A DNA stretch of 64,000 nucleotides from G963665185 sp963665185. Lineage in GTDB: Bacteria > Desulfobacterota > Desulfovibrionia > Desulfovibrionales > Desulfovibrionaceae. The position numbers and the translations under genes were made by a program. The number at the start of each line of letters is the position of its first letter. Within the stretch, counting starts at the first letter, position 1. The notes below the pieces were generated by a model that was not told the DNA's origin, did not search any database, and saw only the letters and a program-made list of their open reading frames with translations. Positions 51,799 to 60,096 of the stretch are shown piece by piece. Location: NCBI GenBank assembly GCA_963665185.2, contig CAXXPO010000028.1:62001-126000 (forward strand). Reading direction: 5' to 3'.

Positions 51799-54700
51799 AT
51801 GGCGAAGACCATGAAAACCATCGACGGCAACACAGCGGCTGCATATGTTGCCTATGCATTAAGCGACACTGCGGCCATTTATCCCATCACCCCGTCGTCC
51901 ACCATGGGCGAGCTGGCGGATGAATGGGCCGCGCAGGGGCAGCTGAACATTTTCGACCAGAAGGTCAATGTCAAGCAGATGCAGAGCGAAGCCGGTGCGG
52001 CCGGCGCTGTTCACGGCTCCCTGGCCGCGGGCGCGTTGACCAGCACCTTCACGGCCTCGCAGGGTCTGCTTTTGATGATTCCCAATATGTACAAGATTTC
52101 CGGTGAACTGCTTCCCGGCGTCTTCCATGTTTCCGCGCGGGCCATCGCAGCCCACGCCCTGTCCATCTTCGGCGACCATCAGGACGTCATGGCCTGCCGT
52201 CAGACCGGCTTTGCCATGCTCGCGTCCGGTTCCGTGCAGGAAGCCATGGACATGGCCCTGGTCGCACATCTGGCCTCCATCGAATCCAGCGTTCCCTTCC
52301 TTCATTTCTTCGACGGCTTCCGGACCTCGCACGAGATCCAGAAAGTGGAAATGATCGATTACGCAGACATGAAAAAACTGGTGAATTTCGACAAGATCGC
52401 CGAATTCCGCGCCCGCGCCATGAATCCCGAGCATCCGCACATTCGCGGCACAGCCCAGAATCCGGACATTTATTTCCAGGGCCGCGAAGCCTCCAATTCC
52501 TACTACGACAAGCTTCCCGCCATTGTGGAGGAGCAGATGCGCAAGGTCGGCGAACTGACCGGACGCAAATACAATCTGTTCGACTTCGTGGGCCATCCCG
52601 AAGCCGAACGTGTCGTCGTGGCCATGGGGTCCTCGTGCGAAACCATTGAGGAAGTGGTCAACCGTCTGGTGGGCGACGGCGAAAAAGTGGGGCTGGTCAA
52701 GGTCCGCATGTACCGTCCGTTCATCCCCGAATCCATGATCGACGCTCTGCCCAAGAGCGTGAAGTGCCTGACCGTTCTGGACCGCACCAAGGAACCCGGC
52801 GCGCATGGCGAGCCGCTGTACCTGGATATCTGTACGGCCTTGCGCGAAAAGGGCGTGGATCTGCCCGTTGTCGGCGGACGCTACGGTCTGGGGTCCAAGG
52901 AATTCAATCCGGCCATGGTCAAGTCCGTGTTCGACAACATGGCTTCCGCGACTCCCCGCAATCATTTCACCGTGGGCATCGTGGACGACGTCACCAACCT
53001 TTCCCTGGAAGTCACCCCGTTCGCCGACACCACCCCCGAAGGCACTGTCCAGTGCAAGTTCTGGGGCCTTGGCGCAGACGGCACGGTGGGCGCGAACAAG
53101 CAGGCCATCAAGATCATCGGCGACAAGACCGACCTGTACGCCCAGGGATATTTCGCCTACGACTCCAAGAAGTCCGGCGGCATCACGGTCTCCCACCTGC
53201 GTTTCGGCAAGCAGCCCATCCAGTCCACCTACCTTGTCACGGCGGCCGACTATGTCGCCTGCCACAATCCCAGCTATGTGCATCTGTACGACGTGCTGGA
53301 AGGCATCAAGGACGGGGGCGTGTTCGTGCTGAACTGCCCCTGGACCGTGGACCAGATGGAAGCCGAGCTGCCCGCGGCCATGCGTCGCACCCTGGCGGAA
53401 AAGGGCATCCGCCTGTACACCGTGGACGCGGTCAGGATCGCTGCCGGCGTCGGCCTTGGCGGACGCATCAACATGATCATGCAGACCGCCTTCTTCAAAC
53501 TGGCCAATGTCATTCCCTTTGACGACGCCGTGGCCTATCTCAAGGAATCCATCAAAAAGGCCTACGGCAAGAAGGGTGACAAGATCGTCAACATGAACGT
53601 GGCCGCTGTGGAACAGGCTGCGGACAACCTTGTTGAAATCAAGGTCCCCGAATCCTGGAAAAACGCCCAGGACGAAACTGCCTCGGTTGTGGCGGACGAA
53701 CCCGATTTCATCAAGAACGTGGCCCGCCCCGTACTGGCCCAGAAGGGCGACGAACTGCCGGTCAGCGCATTCACCGTCGACGGCCTGTTCCCCCTGTCCA
53801 CCGCCAAATACGAAAAGCGCGGCGTGGCCATCAACGTGCCGCAATGGATTGCGGAAAACTGCATCCAGTGCAACCAGTGCGCCTTTGTCTGCCCGCACAG
53901 CGCCATCCTGCCCGTGCTGGCCACGGAGGATGAACTTGCCGGCGCTCCCGCATCCTTTGCGACCGTTGAAGCCAAGGGCAAGGAAGTGAAGGGCCTGAAA
54001 CTGCGCATTCAGGTCAACGCCCAGGACTGCCTGGGCTGCGGAAACTGCGCCGACATCTGTCCGGCCAAGGAATCCGCCCTGGTCATGCAGCCGCAGGCCG
54101 CCGAAGCCGCCACGCAGATTGCCAACTTTGAATTCAGTCAGACCGTCTCCAACAAGGGGCACCTGTTCAAGCGCAACACGGTCAAGGGCAGCCAGTATCA
54201 GGAATCCCTCATGGAATTCTCCGGTGCCTGTTCCGGTTGCGGTGAAACCCCGTACGTGAAGGTGCTGACCCAGCTCTTCGGCGAGCGCATGATCATTGCC
54301 AACGCCACGGGCTGTTCCTCCATCTGGGGCGCTTCCGCCCCCACCACGCCGTACTGCGTGAACAAGGACGGCCATGGTCCGGCCTGGGGCAACTCCCTGT
54401 TCGAAGACGCCGCCGAATTCGGCTATGGCCTGAACATGGGCGTGCATCATCGTCGTGCCAAGCTGGCAGACCTGGTCGCCAAGGCCCTGGAAAACGGTGT
54501 TGACGGGGCATTGCGCGATGCCATGCAGGGGTGGCTTGACAACAAGGACCACGCTGAAAAGTCCGTCGAATTCGGCAACATCATGAAGACTGAACTGGCC
54601 AAGGCCGGAGACGACGCCCTTTTGGGTGAAATCGCCGCCATGGGCGATCTGTTCGGCAAGAAATCCATGTGGATCTTCGGCGGCGACGGATGGGCCTACG

Positions 54701-55329
54701 ACATCGGTTTCGGTGGCGTGGACCATGTGCTGGCTTCCGGCGAAGACATCAATATCCTGGTCATGGATACCGAAGTGTATTCCAACACCGGCGGTCAGTC
54801 CTCCAAGGCCACTCCTCTGGGGTCCATTGCCAAGTTTGCCGCTTCCGGCAAGAAGACCGGCAAGAAGGATCTGGCAGCCATGGCCATGACCTACGGATAC
54901 GTCTATGTGGCGACCGTTTCCATGGGCGCCAACAAGCAGCAGCTGCTCAAGGCCTTCAGCGAAGCCGAAGCCTATCCCGGACCTTCCCTGGTCATCTGCT
55001 ACGCACCCTGCATCAACCAGGGTATCCGCAAGGGCATGGGCAAGACCCAGTTTGAGGAAAAGCTGGCTGTGGACTCCGGCTACTGGCCGTTGTTCCGCTA
55101 CAACCCTGAGGCGGTCGCCAGGGGCGAGAATCCGTTGACTCTGGATTCCAAGACCCCGGACGGAACCTTGCAGGAATTCCTGAGCGGCGAAAACCGCTAC
55201 GGCCTGCTGGAAAAGCTCTTCCCCGAAGAGTCCAGGCGCCTTCGCTCGGAAATTGAAAAGGACTACGACAGGCGTTTCAAGGCCCTGGAATACCTGTCCA
55301 AGCACGACCCGGCCACTGCCGGCGAATAA
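51799..55329 (+). CDS. por: Pyruvate:ferredoxin (flavodoxin) oxidoreductase
   Basis: Oxidises pyruvate to acetyl-CoA and CO2, passing electrons to ferredoxin. Single-chain homodimeric type of 1176 aa. Order: domain I with YPITPSSTMGELADEWAAQG and the TPP-interacting region; gamma-type domain (about 410-640); two [4Fe-4S] ferredoxin motifs CIQCNQCAFVCPHSAILP (about 687) and CLGCGNCADICP (about 745); the proximal cluster cysteines in CSGCGETPYVK (about 811), NATGCSSIWG and YAPCINQGIRKG; and the TPP-Mg motif GDGWAYDIGFGGVDH (about 963). TAGGAG lies 8 nt before the ATG. It is the first gene of the lactate operon, followed by a terminator that may make it the most abundant segment. Confidence 0.97.
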   Translation: MAKTMKTIDGNTAAAYVAYALSDTAAIYPITPSSTMGELADEWAAQGQLNIFDQKVNVKQMQSEAGAAGAVHGSLAAGALTSTFTASQGLLLMIPNMYKISGELLPGVFHVSARAIAAHALSIFGDHQDVMACRQTGFAMLASGSVQEAMDMALVAHLASIESSVPFLHFFDGFRTSHEIQKVEMIDYADMKKLVNFDKIAEFRARAMNPEHPHIRGTAQNPDIYFQGREASNSYYDKLPAIVEEQMRKVGELTGRKYNLFDFVGHPEAERVVVAMGSSCETIEEVVNRLVGDGEKVGLVKVRMYRPFIPESMIDALPKSVKCLTVLDRTKEPGAHGEPLYLDICTALREKGVDLPVVGGRYGLGSKEFNPAMVKSVFDNMASATPRNHFTVGIVDDVTNLSLEVTPFADTTPEGTVQCKFWGLGADGTVGANKQAIKIIGDKTDLYAQGYFAYDSKKSGGITVSHLRFGKQPIQSTYLVTAADYVACHNPSYVHLYDVLEGIKDGGVFVLNCPWTVDQMEAELPAAMRRTLAEKGIRLYTVDAVRIAAGVGLGGRINMIMQTAFFKLANVIPFDDAVAYLKESIKKAYGKKGDKIVNMNVAAVEQAADNLVEIKVPESWKNAQDETASVVADEPDFIKNVARPVLAQKGDELPVSAFTVDGLFPLSTAKYEKRGVAINVPQWIAENCIQCNQCAFVCPHSAILPVLATEDELAGAPASFATVEAKGKEVKGLKLRIQVNAQDCLGCGNCADICPAKESALVMQPQAAEAATQIANFEFSQTVSNKGHLFKRNTVKGSQYQESLMEFSGACSGCGETPYVKVLTQLFGERMIIANATGCSSIWGASAPTTPYCVNKDGHGPAWGNSLFEDAAEFGYGLNMGVHHRRAKLADLVAKALENGVDGALRDAMQGWLDNKDHAEKSVEFGNIMKTELAKAGDDALLGEIAAMGDLFGKKSMWIFGGDGWAYDIGFGGVDHVLASGEDINILVMDTEVYSNTGGQSSKATPLGSIAKFAASGKKTGKKDLAAMAMTYGYVYVATVSMGANKQQLLKAFSEAEAYPGPSLVICYAPCINQGIRKGMGKTQFEEKLAVDSGYWPLFRYNPEAVARGENPLTLDSKTPDGTLQEFLSGENRYGLLEKLFPEESRRLRSEIEKDYDRRFKALEYLSKHDPATAGE

Positions 55330-55338
55330 TGTGTACTC

Positions 55339-55384
55339 CTCCCGTCCGCATTGTCTGGCCCGTCAGTGCGGGCGGGAGTTTTTT
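55339..55384 (+). terminator. Intra-operon terminator/attenuator after por
   Basis: 12-bp stem (CTCCCGTCCGCA / TGCGGGCGGGAG, one G-U) with a 16-nt loop and six Ts, 10 nt after the por stop. Partial read-through would set the por to lactate-gene ratio. Confidence 0.85.
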
Positions 55385-55466
55385 ATCTGTCGATGAAAGG
55401 GGTGGCCGCTCGGTCAGCCCGCAAGGGATGGTTGGAAGTAACCCGAACGAGTAAGGAGAGGTTCCT

Positions 55467-57159
55467 ATGTCTGTTGGAGTCCTTGCGCTTCTTGCGCTCG
55501 TGCCGATCGCACTGGCCCTGGTGCTTATGGTGGGCATGCGTTGGCCCGCCACGAAAGCCATGCCCCTGGCATGGCTGGTGACCGCCATTTTCGGCGTGGT
55601 TTTCTGGAAAATGCCGGTGGGCTTCGTGCTCGCCTCCACCCTGGCCGGTTTCGGCGGGGCCATCAACGTGCTGATCATCGTTTTCGGCGCAATCCTGATC
55701 CTCTACACCATGCGCGACAGCGGCGGCATGGAGACCATCAACTACGGTTTCCATGGTCTGAGCCGCGACCGCAGGGTGCAGGTCATCATCATTGCCACGG
55801 TGTTTGGCGCTTTTATCGAAGGGTCGGCCGGATTCGGCACCCCTGCCGCCATCTGCGCGCCCCTGTTGCTCAGCCTTGGATTTCCGGCCCTGGCCGCGGC
55901 CATGGTCTGCCTTGTCCTGAACTCCTTTCCAGTCACCTTCGGCGCGGTCGGAACCCCGGTCTGGTTCGGCCTGAAAAACCTCAAGCCTGCCGTGGAAAGT
56001 GCCATTGCCGCGGGACAGGCCGACGGGCTTGCCAGCTTTCCCATGTTTCTCAAGGATGTGGGCGAATGGTCTGCCATTTTGCATCTGCCCATGATTTTCA
56101 TTCTGCCCCTGTTCACCAACATGATGCTGACCCGCTTTTTCGGTCGCAACAAGTCCTGGACGGAAGGGCTGGGAGCCTGGAAGTTTTCCTTGTTCGCTTC
56201 CGTCTGTTTCGCCGTTCCCTACGTGCTGACCGCCTTTCTTATCGGCGAGGAATTCCCCTCCCTGCTGGGCGGCCTGCTGGGAACCGCGGCCGTGATTTAT
56301 GCCGCCAAGCAGGGCTGGTTCCTGCCCGAGGAAAATTGGGATTTCGGCCCCCAGTCCACCTGGGAAGCCGAATGGACCGGCAGCATCCGGCCCGAGGAAG
56401 GCAAGGAATACAAGGCCCACATGAGCCAGTTCCGTGCATGGCTGCCGTACGTCCTCATCGGCATCATCCTGGTGCTGACCCGCATCAACGACCTGCCTTT
56501 CAAGGCCATGGTCTCCTCCTGGGTCATTTCGTTCCCCCCACATCCTGGGCTTCGATACCGTCAATTTCTCCATGAAGCCTCTCTACCTGCCCGGTACCAT
56601 TCCCTTTGCCCTGGTCGCCATCCTGACCGTCTTCCTCCACAAGATGCCCGGAGGCAAGGTCAAGGCCGCCTGGACCGACACGTTCAAGAGCATGAAGAAT
56701 CCGACCATCGCCTTGTTCGCGGCCGTTGCCCTGGTGGAAATCTTCAAGCAGTCGGCCCATAACACCATCGGCGCGCCTTCCATGCCGCTGTCCATGGCCG
56801 AAGCCTGCGCCGCCCTTGTCGGCTCCAGCTGGCCCATGTTCGCCTCGTTTGTGGGCGCGCTCGGATCCTTCATCACCGGTTCGAACACGGTTTCCGACCT
56901 GCTTTTTGCCGACTTCCAGTACGGCATCGCCTCCACGCTCGGCATTTCCAAGACCATCGTGGTTGCGCAGCAGGCAGCGGGTGGAGCCATGGGCAACATG
57001 GTCTGCATCCACAACATCGTTGCCGCCAGCGCCACGGTCGGCTTGGCCGGTGTGGAAGGGCTGATCATCCGCCGCAACTCCATTCCGCTTCTGTTGTACG
57101 GTCTGGTTGTTGGTGTGTTGGGCATGGTCTACATTGGCATGTATCCCAACCTGTTCTAA
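55467..57159 (+). pseudogene. lctP: L-lactate permease, frameshifted by one extra C
   Basis: LctP-family lactate transporter. Frame one (55467 to about 56535) gives the N-terminal helices with FIEGSAGFGTPAAICAPLLL, LNSFPVTFGAVGTPVWFG and LRIGIIL-type helices. Frame two (from about 56535 to 57159) gives KQSAHNTIGAPSMPLSMAEA, FITGSNTVSDLLFADFQ and IVVAQQAAGGAMGNMVCIHN. The change falls at a run of six Cs (56534-56539); five Cs would read SFPHILGFDTVNFSMK and restore a normal 563-aa protein. Nothing else is damaged, so a base-calling error is more likely than loss of the central lactate transporter. GGAG-type site (AAGGAG) precedes the ATG. Confidence 0.92.
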
Positions 57160-57181
57160 TTGGAACACGATTGACGACAAT

Positions 57182-57206
57182 CCCCCGGAGGCATTCCCTC
57201 CGGGGG
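57182..57206 (+). repeat. Intercistronic stem-loop between permease and glcD-like gene
   Basis: 10-bp GC stem CCCCCGGAGG / CCTCCGGGGG with a CATTC loop, 8 nt before the AAGGAG of the next gene. There is no T tract, so it is more likely a processing or stability element than a terminator. Confidence 0.7.
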
Positions 57207-57223
57207 GTCTCAAGGAGACAAAC

Positions 57224-58603
57224 ATGTCCAACGAGGCATTGATCAAGGATTTCGAAGCCATTGTGGGGAAGGGCAACGTCATGGCCGACGAGGCCGATGT
57301 TCATAACTACTCATACGACTCCGCCGTGCTCGAGCCGGTGCATCCGGCCATGGCCGTGCGTCCCGCCAGCACGGAACAGTTGGGACGAGTGGTGGCCCTG
57401 TGTTATGAAAATTCGCTTCCCATGACCGTTCGCGGTGCGGGAACCAACCTGTCCGGCGGGACGATTCCCAGGAAGGGCGGCATCGTCATTCTGACCAACG
57501 GGCTGACAAGGATTCTGGAAATCAACGAAGCCGACATGTACGCCCGTGTGGAACCCGGCGTGGTCACGGCCAAGTTCGCGGCCGAAGTGGCCAAACGCGG
57601 CCTGTTCTATCCTCCGGACCCCGGCAGTCAGGCTGTGTCCACCCTGGGCGGCAACGTGGCCGAAAACGCCGGAGGACTGCGCGGCCTCAAGTACGGCGTG
57701 ACCAAGGACTATGTCATGGGCGTGGACTTTTTTGACAGCCTGGGCCAGCTGGTCAAGGCCGGGTCGCGCACGGTCAAATGCGTTACCGGGTACAACCTGG
57801 GCGCGCTCATGATCGCTTCCGAAGGAACATTGGGCGTGTTCTCCGAAATTACGCTCAAGCTTATTCCGCCGGTCAAGGCGGCCCGGTCCATGATGGCCGT
57901 ATTCGACGACATCATCCATGCTTCCGAGACCGTGGCTGCCATCATTGCGGCCAAGATCGTTCCGGCCACCCTGGAACTCATGGACAACTTCACCATCTGT
58001 ACGGTGGAGAATTTTCGCCATGCAGGTCTGCCCACGGACGCACAGGCCCTTTTGCTCATCGAGGTGGACGGCCATCCCGCCCAGGTGGAGGAGGACGCCA
58101 AAACCGTGCAGGACATCTGCAAGGCCAACCATGCCAAGGCCGTGGAGGTCGCCCAGAACGCGGCCCAGCGCGACAAGGTCTGGCAGGCCCGGCGCGATGC
58201 CCTGCCCGCCCTGGCCAAATTGAAGCCCACCTGCGTTCTGGAAGACGCCACAGTGCCCCGCAGCAAGATTCCCGCCATGATGGCCGCCTTGAACGACATT
58301 GCCAAAAGGTTCGACCTGACCATCGGCACCTTCGGCCATGCGGGCGACGGCAACCTGCATCCCACCATCCTGACCGACAAGCGCAACAAGGAAGAGTGGG
58401 AACGCGTGGAAAAGGGTGTGGACGCCATTTTTGAAGAAGCCCTCAAGCTGGGCGGAACCCTTTCCGGCGAACATGGCATCGGCCTTGCCAAGTCCAAGTA
58501 CCTGGAAAAGGAAACCACCCGCGCCACCATCGAGTACTCCAGGAAGATGAAGGCCGCTCTCGATCCCAAGGGCATTCTCAATCCTGACAAGATAATCGGT
58601 TAG
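57224..58603 (+). CDS. FAD-linked D-lactate dehydrogenase/glycolate oxidase subunit (GlcD-like)
   Basis: 459-aa flavoprotein of the FAD-binding type-4 family. The FAD domain (about 35-215) has VRGAGTNLSGGTIP, YPPDPGSQAVSTLGGNVAENAGGLRGLKYG and VTGYNLGALMIASEGTLGVFSE. The C-terminal oxidase part has FGHAGDGNLHPTIL with catalytic-type histidines and GTLSGEHGIGLAKSKYL. It oxidises D-lactate (or a 2-hydroxyacid) to pyruvate and hands electrons to the Fe-S subunit encoded next, as described for the equivalent D. vulgaris genes. AAGGAG precedes the ATG. Stereospecificity is not provable from sequence. Confidence 0.93.
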   Translation: MSNEALIKDFEAIVGKGNVMADEADVHNYSYDSAVLEPVHPAMAVRPASTEQLGRVVALCYENSLPMTVRGAGTNLSGGTIPRKGGIVILTNGLTRILEINEADMYARVEPGVVTAKFAAEVAKRGLFYPPDPGSQAVSTLGGNVAENAGGLRGLKYGVTKDYVMGVDFFDSLGQLVKAGSRTVKCVTGYNLGALMIASEGTLGVFSEITLKLIPPVKAARSMMAVFDDIIHASETVAAIIAAKIVPATLELMDNFTICTVENFRHAGLPTDAQALLLIEVDGHPAQVEEDAKTVQDICKANHAKAVEVAQNAAQRDKVWQARRDALPALAKLKPTCVLEDATVPRSKIPAMMAALNDIAKRFDLTIGTFGHAGDGNLHPTILTDKRNKEEWERVEKGVDAIFEEALKLGGTLSGEHGIGLAKSKYLEKETTRATIEYSRKMKAALDPKGILNPDKIIG

Positions 58604-58612
58604 GAGGGAGCC

Positions 58613-59899
58613 ATGGCTGACATCAATGCATTGGTGAAACTCCTTCAGGATCTGGACGACCAGCTGGTCGGCTGCATGAAGTGCGGCATGTGCCAGGCGG
58701 TCTGTCCTCTTTTCGCCCAGACGGGCAAGGAAGGGGATGTGGCCCGAGGCAAGATCGCCCTTTTGGAAGGTCTGTCCAACCAGATTCTGCACGACCCGGA
58801 AGGGGTGAACGACAGGCTCAACCGTTGCCTGCTCTGTGGAACGTGTGAAGCCAACTGCCCCAGCGGGGTCAAGGTGACGGACATATTCCTCAAGGCGCGT
58901 GCGGTCATGACCGGGTATTTCGGTCTGTCTCCGGCCAAAAAGGTCATTTTTCGGAACCTTTTGACCAACCCCAAACTCTTCAACTCGCTGCTGGATTTCG
59001 GTTCCAAGTTCCAGGGGCTGTTCACCAAAGACGAGAACGAACTCATTGGTTCGTCCTGCGCCCGTTTCAATGCCCCGGTCATTGCCGACCGCCACTTTCG
59101 TAAGCTGGCCACGATCCCCCTGCACAAGAGCGTTCCTTTTCTGGACACTCCCGTGGGCGTGTCGGGCAAGCGTGTGGCCTTTTATCCCGGCTGCGTGGTG
59201 GACAAGATCTACCCCGAAGTGGCCGAGGCCGCATTCAAGGTGTTCAAGCACCACGGCGTGGGCGTGTTCATGCCCGAAGGTCAGGCCTGCTGCGGTATTC
59301 CCGCCCTGGCCAGCGGAGACCGGGAAAGCTTCAATATCATGGTGAAAAAGAATCTGGCCCGGTTCGAAGGCCAGCAGTTCGATTACATCATCACTCCCTG
59401 CGCCACCTGCACTTCGACCATCAAGAAGCTGTGGCCGTCCATGTACGAGGGCGAGGACCTCATAAAGGCCCGTAACCTTGCCGACAAGACCATGGACATC
59501 AGTCAGTTTCTGGTGGATGTGCTTGGTGTGCGGCCCACGGAAAGTGCCGGGGGAACTGGTGGAACCAAAGTCACCTACCACGATCCCTGCCATCTGAAGA
59601 ATTCCCTGGGCGTGACAGCGCAACCCAGAACACTCCTCGCGGCCGTCTCCGGCTGCGAGTTCGTGGAAATGGCCGACGCCGGAACCTGTTGTGGTTCGGG
59701 CGGCAGTTTCAACCTTTACCATTACGAGCTGTCGAAGACCATCGGCAAACGCAAGGCGGAAAACATCAAGGACTGCGGCGCAAGCGTCGTGGCCACGAGC
59801 TGTCCCGCCTGCATGATGCAGATTACCGACATGCTCTCTCGTGAAAAGGCCGGGGTGCGGGTGCGGCACGCCATCGAGCTGTACGCCGAATCCCTATAG
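58613..59899 (+). CDS. Lactate oxidation Fe-S subunit with CCG domains (GlcF-like)
   Basis: 428-aa partner of the flavoprotein. Two [4Fe-4S] motifs CMKCGMCQAVCPLF (about 21-34) and CLLCGTCEANCPSG (about 73-86), then two CCG (heterodisulfide-reductase-type) domains with GQACCGIPALASGD ... PCATCTSTI and DPCHLKNSLG ... DAGTCCGSGGSF ... SCPACMMQI. It takes electrons from the flavin and passes them towards the membrane or a quinone/Hdr-type acceptor. GGAGGG before the ATG and 9 nt after the preceding stop suggest coupled translation. Confidence 0.93.
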   Translation: MADINALVKLLQDLDDQLVGCMKCGMCQAVCPLFAQTGKEGDVARGKIALLEGLSNQILHDPEGVNDRLNRCLLCGTCEANCPSGVKVTDIFLKARAVMTGYFGLSPAKKVIFRNLLTNPKLFNSLLDFGSKFQGLFTKDENELIGSSCARFNAPVIADRHFRKLATIPLHKSVPFLDTPVGVSGKRVAFYPGCVVDKIYPEVAEAAFKVFKHHGVGVFMPEGQACCGIPALASGDRESFNIMVKKNLARFEGQQFDYIITPCATCTSTIKKLWPSMYEGEDLIKARNLADKTMDISQFLVDVLGVRPTESAGGTGGTKVTYHDPCHLKNSLGVTAQPRTLLAAVSGCEFVEMADAGTCCGSGGSFNLYHYELSKTIGKRKAENIKDCGASVVATSCPACMMQITDMLSREKAGVRVRHAIELYAESL

Positions 59900-60052
59900 T
59901 ATCGCGTTTCTTGTCCTTAGAGGGAGAACGCGATACGCATTCCGCTTCGGGCGGAACACCGCAGCCAGCGGTGTAAGCGGACCGGAATTCTTGTTTTCCG
60001 GCGCAGCGATCCTCCCACAACTGCGCAGACCTTCGTGTCTGTGCGGTTGTGG
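59899..60052 (+). ncRNA. Structured intercistronic leader of pta (five tandem stem-loops)
   Basis: Five inverted repeats fill the gap: 59899-59936 (10 bp, loop 18 nt), 59940-59956 (TTCCGC-ttcgg-GCGGAA), 59956-59974 (ACACCGC-agcca-GCGGTGT), 59982-60001 (CCGGAA/TTCCGG) and 60015-60052 (16 bp with two wobble pairs, loop CTTCGT). No T tract follows the last stem, which ends 44 nt before pta. I do not recognise a known riboswitch. Confidence 0.5.
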
Positions 60053-60096
60053 GGCATCACTTCAGTAACTCCCTCATGGGAAACGCGAGGAACGTC

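Noticed and set aside
51859..55305. Very long open frame on the strand opposite por
   Set aside because: It is an antisense shadow of a GC-rich highly biased gene; its product is rich in His, Gly and Gln with no family resemblance, and por has complete catalytic motifs.
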